From positions 83,611 through 147,610 of the forward strand of contig JANATG010000023.1 in NCBI GenBank assembly GCA_029449235.1: 64,000 nucleotides of DNA. Reading direction: 5' to 3'. Shown here in pieces: positions 13,100 through 23,573 of the stretch (the stretch's first letter is position 1; every line of letters begins with the position of its first letter). Source of the stretch: Linnemannia schmuckeri (Eukaryota; Mortierellomycota; Mortierellomycetes; Mortierellales; Mortierellaceae). The notes beneath the pieces are model-generated. The model was given only the letters and a program-made list of their open reading frames with translations, ran no database searches and was not told the DNA's origin. The translations under genes and the position numbers were made by a program.

Positions 13100-16000
13100 A
13101 TGGAAACCGACAGCGAGGACAGCTTCCGGGGTATGTTGACAAGAAAAGAAAACCGGCGAACTGGGTCTGATCACAGCCTACTTCGATTGTTAAACCATGG
13201 CAACATCAAACACGTTTGTGCTCCATCGTTGCATTTCCGAGACTTCTGACCGTTTATTTTTTGTTTGTTGCAACCTTTTTTTGGACTGACTTCCGCATAG
13301 ACATAGCCACGCTGAGGCAGGGGATCCAGGATCAGCATTATCATGACATTTGTGAGATTTTGTATAACCCGGACACCACCCACCATTACTCTGTCGTCAT
13401 CGAGTATGTTCTTTTGCTGTGTCTGTCACAGATACGCTTCACTGTTGAAGAAGATGGAAGCTGTTTAATAACGATACTTGTGAAAAAAAAACTAACATTA
13501 GGAAGGCGTATTTTTACCTCTTGACAATGATATATTAGCATCATGGCGTTGGTAGACTCAGGGACGGATCCGAGACTATGGTCAGATCTTGCAGTATCGC
13601 CCCATAAAGTCCTCCCGATCTTGGATCGCATCCTGCAGGATGTACAGATGGAAATAATCCGACTGAACGATGACGATGGTTTGGAGTCACAGGATCGTCA
13701 AAGAACCAATAGCTACAGCTATAGCAGCAGTGCTGCAGGCGGATTTGGACGGCCGACACAGTCCATGGGAGCAAGGAGGACGAATGGAGGAGGGAAGAAG
13801 CGGCCGATGTATTTGAAGCCCAAGTGTTCGGCGAGGGTGATGGGTCTGCCTGCAGCCGAGTCCAGGAGAAGGACTGTGCCGACCTGTGCTGATGTTGGGA
13901 CATTTCTGTCCATTACTGCCACCGTCATAAGGTACTTTGCAAACATTATTTGCTTCGACAATTGCCTTACATGGTCAATGTTTGTTCATTTGTGAAGTAT
14001 GAATTTACTTATACCTCATTGCTCTTTTTCCCGCTTTTTTCAGGACGGGAATAGTCAAGATGCTGGAGAACAAAAAGCCGGTGCTATGTTTGCTGTGCAA
14101 GAAGACATTTGACGTGTTGGCGGATGTGGAGCAGTACAATAAGGTGGTCATGCCATCAAGGTGTCAGGCTCAGGGGAATGCGCGCCCTTGTAATAGTTAT
14201 AAGTTCCAGATTGTTGAACCTCCACCCGGTAAGGCTGCTTTGACTTTATAGCTGAAGCACACGACAGGCGACTAATAACTGTTCGATTATATGCATGGCG
14301 GAGAAAACTAATATTGACCAACCTTTATGTCTGTTAGGCCAACTGCCTGAGGGATGTCGGGATTATCAGGAGATTAAGATTCAGGAGCAGACCAACAAGT
14401 TGACGATGGGAACAATTCCCGGATCAATGGTCGTTATTCTTCATGATGACTTGGTAGATCATGCCAAGTCTGGAGACGATGTTACCATCACGTAAGTCTT
14501 CAGAGGGCCCCATAGCTGTATACGATCTCATCTTATGCCGTTACCTTCAGTGTTACATTTATTAATTTCTTCGTCAATTAAATTTCGATGTGATAGGGGT
14601 ACGGTGATAAGGAGGTGGAAGAACCCTGTAATAGGGGAACGGTGCGACATTGAACTGGCACTGCTGGCGAACCACGTTTTCATCCATAACGAACAACGAG
14701 TCGGCGTAGGGATCACAGAGGAACAACGACTGGACTTTGAGCATTTCTGGGAGCATGCCCGATCCAAGGACGTCAACAAGCCCTTCACGGCGCGCAACCA
14801 GATCTTGAGCCAGATTTGCCCTAAAGTCTACGGACTGTACATTGTCAAGCTAGCGGTCATGCTAGTTTTGACGGGTGGAGTGGCCAAGAATGATGACAAG
14901 TCGGGACTCAAGGTTAGGGGGGAACCACATCTGTTGCTGGTGGGTGACCCAGGCACAGGGAAGTCGCAGTTTTTGAAATATGCGGCCGAGTTGAATCCGA
15001 GATCGGTGTTGACGACGGGAATTGGGAGTAGTAGTGCAGGTCTGACGGTCACTGCTGTAAGGGACGGGAATGAATGGCAGTTGGAGGCTGGTGCGCTGGT
15101 GTTGGCGGATAGGGGACTGTGCTGTATTGATGAGTTTGGAGGGATGAGAGAGCATGACAAGGTGGCCATTCATGAGGCAATGGAGCAGCAGTCGATCTCG
15201 ATCGCCAAGGCAGGAATTGTGTGCAAGTTGAACACGCGGTGCTCAGTCATTGCTGCGACGAACCCCAAGGGCAAATACGACCCAAATGAGTCAGTGTCGA
15301 TCAACATTGCATTGGCGAGTCCGTTGCTATCGCGATTTGATATCGTCCTTGTGTTGATGGATACCGGCAACGCCAATTGGGACCACAAGATCTCGTCGTA
15401 TATCTTGGACACGCGTATGCGGATGGATGGTCAGTTTGTGCCCAAGAGGAAGCGGTTGACGGGGAAGGAGATTCGGCGACGGCGGAAAAAGTTGAGGAAG
15501 ATTGCCAAGCGGAAACGAATGGAAGCGATGGGTTTGCGGCCGGGTGATGATGGGTATGATAGCAGCATCTCGGATGATGGTAGCTCAGTTGGAAGAGGTA
15601 GTACTGCTGGACAGGATGAGGGGGATGATGAGGACGATGAGGAGCTGGAACAGGAGGCAAGGCCAGACCCTTGGTCGCTCGAGAAGGTCAAGGCGTATCT
15701 GATCTGGATCAAATCGACCTTTCAGCCGAAACTGACCCCACCTGCAGAACAGGTCTTGGTCTCGTATTACCAACTCCAGCGGAAAGCCGATCTCCGCAAT
15801 GCCGCACGGACGACGATTCGATTGTTGGAGTCCTTAATCCGCCTGAGTCAGGCCCATGCACGGCTGATGGCTAGAGATTTGGTCACTGTTGAGGATGCGG
15901 TTGTTGTTGTATCGGTGATGGAGGCCACTGCCCAAGGTGGAGCCGCGGTCATGGAGAACATCAATCCTTTGCATGCCAGTTTCCCCAAGGTTGCTGAAGA

Positions 16001-16694
16001 AGAATATGGGCGACAGGAGACTGCCATCCTTAATCGACTGGGGTTAGCTCATCTGGCTTCTCATTTACAGGAAAGTGGCGATATTGACGACGAGGGTCGG
16101 GGGGCTGGACATGATGGTGAGGATGATGTGGTCCCTGGAACGGACACTGAGGAGATCCCGGGAACTGGTATCAAGCGGCGGCGGCAGGATGGACGTGACG
16201 ATGACTATGACCATCGTCGGGATCATTATCGAGCAGCATTATCGCCATCAAAACGAGGACCTGTTGGTGCGGTTGGCGGCAGCAATCAGGACTCAAGTCT
16301 TGTGTCAGCCAGATCTACATCATCTTCCGCGTCGACAGCATCAACTAACGTCCTGTCGACTGGAAGTATGGTCTTGGACGACCAAGCCGAAGCAGAGTTC
16401 CTTGAACGACTCAAACAATCCGACCCCATCCTCGACAACAACCCCAACAACATCACGATATCGCAGTACGGTAGCGTCGACAATGGATTTCTGGAGGAAG
16501 GATTTGTGGACGTGAAGACGGAGGAGGAAGAAGCGCCTCTGATTGATCGAAGGTTTGCACTTCGACAGACACAGACCCAGCATTCTGTGGGGGCGCTATC
16601 GCCATCGGTTTCGAGGAGAGAGAAGGGCAAGAGCGTGATCCGGGATCGAGATACTAATGGTGACTTTGATCATGACGAGAGGCCTTATTCCTAA
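13100..16694 (+). CDS. MCM9: MCM9-type DNA helicase
   Basis: Exons 13100-13130, 13301-13403, 13539-13931, 14044-14228, 14338-14491 and 14597-16694 encode 987 aa. Domains in order are an MCM N-terminal domain with a C4 zinc site (Cys 191, 194, 216, 225), CRDYQEIKIQEQ, the OB segment up to GTVIRRW, then the AAA+ core. That core has Walker A GDPGTGKS (405-412), Walker B CCIDEF (464-469), sensor region AATNPKG and arginine finger SRFD (534-537). An acidic, low-complexity tail follows. The core follows metazoan/plant MCM9 far more closely than MCM2-7 or MCM8 (for example LEAGALVLAD, SIAKAGIVCKLNTR). MCM9 works with MCM8 in homologous recombination and crosslink repair. The ATG lies in a 31-nt first exon (METDSEDSFR) and was chosen because it is the only start that splices in frame. 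Confidence 0.93.
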
Positions 16695-16962
16695 GAGCTC
16701 CCTTCTCTTACACGACGATGGTTAGCAGAGTGTGCCGGAGAACTTGTAAATTAAACCCTTGTACAAAAGTAATAAACACAAGTATATAATGTCAGCGTGC
16801 TCGTTTTTATTTTGTTTGTCGGCTTTGACGACGCGTAGTATATTTTCGCACCAGCGCACACAAACAGACCATGTACCCTACATTCACAATCCTTGAAAAT
16901 TTCGTCTTTTTTTTAAGCGCGAACAGACCCTACAAATATGCGCCGGAATACATGGTATCATG

Positions 16963-17062
16963 GTTACAATGTAACCGACCTCCCATTGTTACTATTTCAA
17001 CAACCTGTTACTATAGAAACGCGACCAGTTACTATGTGAACAGGACCAGTTACAATGTAAAC
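16963..17062 (+). repeat. Array of GTTAC-based motifs with about 21-bp spacing
   Basis: GTTAC begins at 16963, 16988, 17007, 17028 and 17049. The last three are 21 bp apart, and two units share the linker GACCAGTTAC. The first unit, GTTACAATGTAAC, is a perfect inverted repeat, and the last is nearly so. The array is too ordered to be ordinary 3' flank. Function unknown. Confidence 0.6.
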
Positions 17063-17445
17063 TGCTCATTCAACCCGTGTTTCTCGTTACTCGTTTCTCA
17101 GTCAGAATCTTTTTCGTCTCAGTCAATGATCAATGTGTCCTTCAGTCGTAGTCACCGTGTGCTCCACTCGCAACACTCTCTTTCATCCCTTCCTATCAGT
17201 AACAAGAAACCCTCCATTCTTTTTTCCTCATCAATTTCAGACTATATTTATTATCATTACTTCAGTGCATACCAGAGTAACAAGAGTACATGCGGAGTGA
17301 AGACAGATGTCACGAAGGAGAAATGGCGGTTTGAAGTGTAGGGGAGTGAAGAAGGGAAATACACAAGGGGTTCATGCTTTAAAGAGCAGAAATGTGAACG
17401 AAGGCATGCATAGCAATAAAATAAGCGCTTCTTTTTGTAGATCAC

Positions 17446-17480
17446 ACGCGTAAAAACGCGTCAAAACGCGCTCGCACGCG
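17446..17480 (+). promoter_or_regulatory. Four ACGCG boxes at exact 10-bp spacing (MCB-like)
   Basis: ACGCG starts at 17446, 17456, 17466 and 17476. The first two are full ACGCGT, the MluI cell-cycle box bound by MBF (Mbp1/Swi6) in yeasts. The exact 10-bp period puts all four on one face of the helix. It lies between the 3' ends of two convergent DNA-repair genes rather than at an obvious promoter, so it may drive an antisense or noncoding transcript, or be unrelated to MBF. Confidence 0.45.
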
Positions 17481-17704
17481 AAACTTTTTTTTATCAGTAA
17501 CAACGAAGCAAGCTGCTGGCCGCGATGTAATATTTTGAGGAACATACTTGTACGATGACGATGTACAAAATTGGAACTACAGAGAAGAAACTATTTAACA
17601 GTGTTGGTACAAGCGAAAGGAGAATAATACAACGAGGAAGTCGAAAGAGAGAGAGAATAAAATTGATCAAAAACGAACAAACGAAAAAAAAAAAAAAAAT
17701 GTCG

Positions 17705-20700
17705 TCAGTCAACCATAGGTTGGAGATACTTGACACGGAGAGCTCTGCCCATCCGGCCTTTGCCAACTCCAATTTCAACACGAACGCGTCTTCGTCGTGC
17801 ATTCGAAACTGCAGTCTGATTGTTGCGATCTCCAGTACTCTTGCCAGCCAACATCTTCATCCAGGTTATCCACGCCTGTCTGCACTCCTGGTATTTTTCA
17901 ATGTTTTCGGACCACTCGGCAGCTGGGATGGTTGGGAATACTTGCTGACAAACGTCGCCCTTGCAGGAAATCCGAATCATTTCGGTCTGCTGGGTGTCAC
18001 TAAGGGTGGCCTTATCTTTGAGCCAAAAGTGGAAATCATGGTAGCACCACTTTGCCTCGCTCGTCTCTCTCTTGTCAGGATCCGATTGGCAGTTTACACA
18101 GACAAACTTGGACCCGTCCTCTTGCAACGGAACCATTTTCATGTTGCAGTTGCTGCAGACAATGAGAGGAATGCTGAAGACACTATCCTTCGCCCAGAAC
18201 CGGGTCATGACGTGGTCAGGAAACGTAACGTCTTCGATGTACCCGTCTACCGAGGCGATGCCTATATGCCAAAAAAGAGGAAGCAAATAGAAACATAGGG
18301 TCAGTGGCTGATATCCAGAGCAGCTTAATTCAGACACCAGACAAAAGAAAACGACTTCATGGCCATGCATACCCATGAAGCGACTATCAATGACTTTCTT
18401 GACCGACTCAAATCTCTGTGCAGATGTAGGTACGTCAGGGCCCTTCTCTCCAAGGACAACTGGTTCTCTTGATGATAAGTTAATACGCAACACGCCGTCC
18501 TCTGAGCACCACTGTCCATAAAACCCCATGTGCCGCAGCGGTCTCAAGATATCGATCCAAGTAGTATAAGAGGACCTAAAGATTTAGGAAAGAAAAATAA
18601 GACTGTTGGTTGCCCATTCTCCATCGCCAAAATTCACAAAAGAATGCAGACGATAAATGAATGTCACTTACGTCTGAATTTTGACGAGTCGGTTCTTGGT
18701 TAAGTGGAAAACGCCAATCTCCCAACCCTTGCTGTCGTCTTTATCCACGTTCAGCATGTGGTAGACCACAACACCTCGAAGAGTGCTTCCTCTGGTCGGA
18801 CCAGAGGCAACTTCAGTTTCGCTAGTAGACTTGCTTCCAACCGCATTCTTGTACGCGATTCCGGGCTCAATCTTGACCTTCTTCATCTCCTCAGGCTCGG
18901 GTTCAACTTTAAGCAATCTCGTCATCTCGTCCTCTGGCTCGGCCTTGACCACAACCTTCATATCATCCTCAGGCTCAATCTTGACCTTGGGTTCAATCTT
19001 GACCGAAGGCTCGTTTCTAGGCTCGATAGCTCCTTCGTCTTGTGGCACTCCATCATCAGTATCTGCATCAGAATCCAATCCATTAGGCAATTCTGCCACT
19101 GTGAGTGCATCTTGTTGCAAGGAAAGACTGGCGTTCAGGGTCTGGTAGAGCGACGGGTCCCGTGCGATATATTTGTCATTGTCCAACAGCTGGTGGCCCA
19201 GCGTCTCTCGTATCTTGGCCAGATCCACGAGATGGCCTTCAATGACAGAGTCGCCACGGAACTTGGTCAGCGCAGCACCATCCATCCGAAACATCATCGA
19301 TGACCACCGTGTGCTGGCAACAGTCTTCCTTACGTACTCCTTGGCCATCAGATCTACGGGCACAATATCATGGATGTAGCGGTTAAAATAGACAGCTGAG
19401 TAAGCATTGTTCGTGTCAGGATGTAGTTTAGAGTTGCTTTTTACCTGTGAGGAGGACGACATCACCCACTCTACAAGACTCGACCCACTTTCCCTTCTCA
19501 CCCCAAAGAGTAATGTTCAAGTGGATCGAACCTTTGTCGCAAATCGTCAAGCCCGCCTTGGAGGTAGGCTTTCCTCCAAATCCTCGTATTCCATCTTGCA
19601 CTGGCAAAATTAGCTGTATAAGGCCCATGATATTATACTTTCTTTGCGCTTCGTTTGGGGACAGATGCTTAATAGGGGTTAATTTTGAAGCGAACGAGAT
19701 CACCTGCGGATTGAGGGGAATCGTGTTTTGTGCGGGTGACGATACAGGTCTTGAAGTGGACGGATCTGCAGGAGCTGGCTGTTCGATAGGGACTGACTTT
19801 TGGACCGGAGCTGACTTTTGGACAGGGATGGGTTGTTGGACAAGAGCTGACTTTTGAGCAGGAATAGGTAGTACGACAGAGGTCGGCTGCTGAATATGTG
19901 TGGGCTGTTGGACGACCTTAGTGGTTTTGATGACTGGCTCTTTCTTCTGAATCTCCTCTCTAGATATCTGAAGCAATATGGGTCCAAGTGGCTCCGGCGG
20001 CTGCAAGGCTGAGTGATTAATTGTGGCCACTGGGACTGGCCGACTTGGGGTAGTCGAAGGTGATGCCGTTATTCTATGATGCTTCGTATTATTCCCCTCA
20101 GCAATATCCTTTTTGCCAGCCTCCCAGAAGACTTGCCAATCCCCATCCGAGTCCCCGTCCTCGATGGGGTCAGTGTCATCTACCACCGAGAACTCTTGAC
20201 GCTGGCGCTTTTTGGGTGTTGCCTTCTTAGGTGTGCTTTTACGCTTAGGTGATTTGCTCTCAACTATCGGAGGGGAAGGGGGAGGGAAGAGAGGCTTGAA
20301 GGGCGAGAACAAGGCTGAACGACGCTTGTTGGGTTGTTCCTGAGAGTCGGGTGAGGATGGTGTTGATGATGTTGTCGATGTTGTGGTAGTGTGAGGGCGA
20401 GAGATGATCCTGACGCGGTCTTGTTGGGGAGGGGACGGCTGAGTGGATCTACTGGATCCATTACTAGCGCGATAATGATCTGTGCTCCTGTATTGATCGA
20501 TATCCTGCATGGCCACCTGCGTAGAGATATCATCGGGAATTATGTCGGAGAGGGTCCGTGCCATACTACGACGCTGCCGAGTTGGAGTAGAGATATTTTG
20601 TTCTTTGCGGTGTGGATCTGTTCTTCTTGAAGGTGGTGTTACTCTATTACTTGTCGTCCATTGCTGTTGGTATTTAGGTGTGAGGTGGTCACTGCTCTTA

Positions 20701-21035
20701 AAGTGCTGGATATTGTCGAATACGAACTGGGTCGAGAGGTAGTCAGGCACCTCCACCGAAAGACCGACTTGAGAGGAAGGTGGAGGGGAGGGTGAGGGGC
20801 TCGAGATAGGATCCGAGGACTCGTCGTTTGATCTGGTAGAACGTTGCCCAGCTCCGCTAGCTGGAGTAGCGGGCTGGTGCAATGTTCTACGGGGCGAATG
20901 ATTGTTGTTTGTGTTGTTCATTAAAGTATTGTTGTGTCGTTGGATGAGAGAAGCGAATGGCGAATGTATGCTTATTGATTTCGTTGTCACTGATGTAGGT
21001 GTGATTCTCTTTGGGGATGTGTTTGGATCCGGCAT
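17705..21035 (-). CDS. Shieldin subunit 2-like OB-fold/zinc-ribbon protein
   Basis: Exons 21035-19445, 19395-18672, 18575-18373 and 18261-17705 encode 1024 aa. A 5'-UTR intron (21168-21065, GTGAGT...CGCAG) is likely. The N-terminal ~460 residues are disordered, with PVQKSA-type repeats. A first OB fold spans about 466-531 (IMGLIQLILPVQD...LNITLWGEKGKW...GDVVLLT). Further OB-like segments follow, and then a zinc ribbon C-x2-C-x15-C-x2-C at Cys 875, 878, 894 and 897. This order (long disordered N-terminus, RPA70-like OB folds, zinc ribbon in the last OB) matches SHLD2/FAM35A, which binds ssDNA and limits end resection. RPA70 itself is less likely because the N-terminal RPA domain and its conserved motifs are absent. 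Five psi-K-x-E SUMO sites lie at 662-707. The assignment is from pattern memory and needs a profile search. Confidence 0.6.
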
Positions 21036-21447
21036 TGCTGCTGTTGTTATGTATGCGATGGGCTCTGCGTTATAATGAAGATTAGAGTAAAGAACAGGTG
21101 TGCGTGCGAGTGTGCATGAGTGAAAATGGAAATGGGGATCAAAAGCCAAAGAACGACAATAAACTCACACTTGGTGGCAAAAGTATTCACACCAAGAATT
21201 TTTGATTCTCAACATACCACTAAAAGATTTGCCCAAATTGACGTCAGGGTCTACTGTCGCTTATTGCAAGTGGATAGATGGCTGCAGCAACAACAGCAAT
21301 AGCAACAGTGGTCAAGTGGCAGTCGAATAAAGCGTTTCGACGGTCGTGCGAGAAACAAAATCCAACGCGTTGAAGTGGTATGAGTTACAAGCCTTAACCA
21401 ACAAAAAAGCATGGCCACTTTCAGTACGAGAAGCTGCAAAAGAAAAG
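21036..21447. promoter_or_regulatory. Upstream region of the shieldin-like gene and tRNA 3' flank
   Basis: No gene. It contains the likely 5'-UTR intron of the minus-strand gene (21168-21065) and, on the minus strand, the 3' flank of the tRNA. TTTTCTTTTGCAG just downstream of the tRNA (plus 21436-21447) supplies the T run expected for an RNA polymerase III terminator. Confidence 0.5.
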
Positions 21448-21519
21448 CTCCTTGGCGGGGAATTGAACCCCGGTCTTCCGCGTGACAGGCGGAGATACTC
21501 ACCACTATACTACCAAGGA
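21448..21519 (-). tRNA. tRNA-Asp (anticodon GTC)
   Basis: A 72-nt cloverleaf without intron. The acceptor stem TCCTTGG pairs with CCAAGGA, followed by discriminator G. The anticodon stem is CCGCC/GGCGG-like around CTGTCAC, with anticodon GTC. Box A (TAGTATAGTGG) and box B (GGTTCAATTCC) are present. A TTTT run follows at the 3' end. Confidence 0.97.
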
Positions 21520-21647
21520 ATGAGCCTGTTATGTATGTTAGAAACTAGCGACTTATCTTCTGGCGCCACCAACTAGAATAGTAACAGCGATCAAGAGAGG
21601 CGGTGACGTAGACCCGAGTGCCCTTGACCCTATATTAGTTGGCCTGG

Positions 21648-21858
21648 GTTTATTCGTATCTAGTTTTATTTTGTCTTCCGTTTTTGCTGTGAAGAGCAGC
21701 GACAATTGTTGCGCAGAGCCAGGCTCCGGGTCGGACTGTGACTGGCGGATGGTGTACTGAAGAGTTTGGTCTGTAGTCCCCTTTACTTCCAAATGCCTCC
21801 TTTGTACTGTTTGTCAGAGAAATAAAATTGTGTACAAAAAAAAAAAAAAAAAAAAAAA
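21648..21858 (+). mobile_element. 5'-truncated LINE 3' end (copy A) with target-site duplication
   Basis: About 185 bp of element 3' UTR followed by a poly(A) run ending at 21858. It is flanked by an exact 11-bp direct repeat, AGTTGGCCTGG (21637-21647 and 21859-21869). The body is nearly identical to the 3' end of copy B (about 23755-23939), ending in GTTTGTCAGAGAAATAAAATT. 5' truncation, poly(A) and a TSD are the signature of target-primed reverse transcription by a non-LTR retrotransposon. Confidence 0.9.
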
Positions 21859-21889
21859 AGTTGGCCTGGATCGGAGCAGACAGCAAGGT

Positions 21890-22029
21890 ATCTTCCACTT
21901 GCTGTACTTTGCCTCCGGTTCCCAGGTACGCCCCCTATCCCCTCTTTTTATTACCTATCCTTAATAACTAGAAATTAGCACACTTTATTAAAGATCTTCC
22001 ACTTGCTGTACTTTGCCTCCGGTTCCCAG
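21890..22029 (+). repeat. 36-bp direct repeat between the two LINE copies
   Basis: The same 36 bases (from ATCTTCCACTTGCTGTAC to GGTTCCCAG) occur at 21890-21925 and 21994-22029, 104 bp apart. The surrounding 21870-22340 has no ORF and ends in a 26-nt poly(A) tract (22315-22340), so it may be another retroposed sequence. Its identity is unknown. Confidence 0.7.
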
Positions 22030-22340
22030 ACGCCTAGTTCCCTGCATCCCCTCATCCGGGTCCTGGCAGGTGGCGTCTGGATACCTACGGTTGTTAGGAA
22101 GATCCCTGGTGCTGTGTAGCCGCAGTTAGACGGTACAGGCCAGGCAGCATCCCTGAGCTCATCACGTGAGTTGCTGGATCATCTCCAAGTGATGCTTACC
22201 CACCCCTAGGCCAGCGATTTCGAACATGTACGTGGACTTAATTAACTTGTATAAGCTGCATTTCAATCTTTTACCCTTATGCAAAAATTGGTGGCGTTAG
22301 TGCAAAATTTTGGCAAAAAAAAAAAAAAAAAAAAAAAAAA

Positions 22341-23573
22341 CATGCATCCTCGGCCAAGGCCGAGCTCCTGGGTCTTCTAGCTGCAATTCTGGCAGCGCCT
22401 CCGGAGCAGGACATTGTAGCTCGCCTTGATAACCAGTCAGTGGTAGGTCAGTACCGCCGACTAGTAAAGAATCGTCGGAACGCTCTGCCTAGGAAGCGGT
22501 TCAGGAGCACGTATGCTGGTATTTGGGCGGTACTTTGGCAGATTATGGAAACTCGGCCAGGCGGGGTCGAGGTGGAGTGGGTAAAGGGACATAGCAATGT
22601 ACATGGGAATGAGCTTGCAGACCAGGCGGCAAAGGAGGCTGGACAGAGCGACACAGTACCCGTAGTGGTGGATCTGACGCAATAGACGGACATTAGGAAC
22701 TTTGCATATTGTTACGGCGGGCTTGTGGAGATTGATCTTCGGCAGCTGCTCAAACAACAAACGACAATTCGGCACCATTAGGCCTGGACAGCACAGAGGC
22801 GAGTCAAAAGGGCGATCCCAGACATTGATGACGTAGAGTGGCGCTCAACCCTGGCCCATGTTCATGACAGGCGAGCCGTTATTACATTTTACAGCAACAG
22901 CAAGGACTCCCACCAACGCACACATCACGTCAAGAAGCTGCATGGCATATTACCCACTTTGAACTCTATGCAAGCGCGTAAACCGGACCTTTATTCGATC
23001 TGCCTGTGCCGACGATGCGAGCTTGAGGAGGAGGACAACAAACACGTCTGGAATTGTCCCCTTGCTGCAGAAATCACCACTACGATCTGGAAGGAGGCCA
23101 TGGATAGGATTGATGGGTGGGGTGTACAGGCGACAAACAGCTACAACGCCGCCAGGAAGCGTGAATATGATCGTGCAATTGCCCACGGACGCCAGATACC
23201 AAGGCCGGTCCCCATACACTGGCAGTCGCCCTTGGATGCGGAACATGTTCAAGGATTCTCTTCTATCGGTGGAGCTCGAGCCGTGCACAGCGGTAGTTCT
23301 GCTCCCGATCGTGATGAGAATCCCAAGTGGAGTGTCTCGGACCTCCTCCGCGGTATCACCCCCAAGAGTATGTTAACTGAATGGTCCGCGGTTTTCCGGA
23401 CCCCACAGTCCATCGCCAAGACGGTTTTGCATAGGTTTGTTGGTTACCTGGAGGCGCATGCTTTGGAGTTGATATGGAAGCCTCGGTGTACCGCGACGAT
23501 CGCATGGGAGCAGACACAAGGCATCTCTGCCAAGAACAAGACCTCCAAGTACACAGGCCCCCGAGGTGACTGA
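22341..23573 (+). pseudogene. LINE ORF2 C-terminal fragment with RNase H, two in-frame stops
   Basis: A single reading frame runs from 22341 to the TGA at 23571-23573 but is broken by TAG at 22683-22685 and again near 22780. The RNase H part shows AELLGLL (catalytic Glu), RLDNQS (catalytic Asp) and HGNELADQAAKEA (final Asp); the first catalytic Asp is lost to truncation. Further on, CLCRRCELEEEDNKHVWNC gives the C-x2-C...H-x4-C knuckle found at the end of many LINE ORF2 proteins. Both stops could be CAG to TAG changes. It is non-functional on its own. Confidence 0.85.

Larger units (their letters stand above)
16695..17704. other. Intergenic region between convergent MCM9 and shieldin-like genes
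   Basis: A 1-kb stretch with no coding sequence. It has an AATAAA-like signal soon after MCM9 (AGTAATAAACAC near 16770) and two ordered motif arrays, listed separately: GTTAC repeats at 16963-17062 and four ACGCG boxes at 17446-17480. Confidence 0.6.

Noticed and set aside
17555..18298. 247-codon plus-strand ORF opposite the shieldin-like last exon
   Set aside because: Antisense to a spliced gene with a zinc ribbon and continuous frame; no recognisable domain of its own.
17705..21035. Replication protein A large subunit (RPA1)
   Set aside because: OB folds and zinc ribbon are RPA-like, but the RPA N-terminal domain and conserved RPA70 DNA-binding motifs are missing and the N-terminus is long and disordered.
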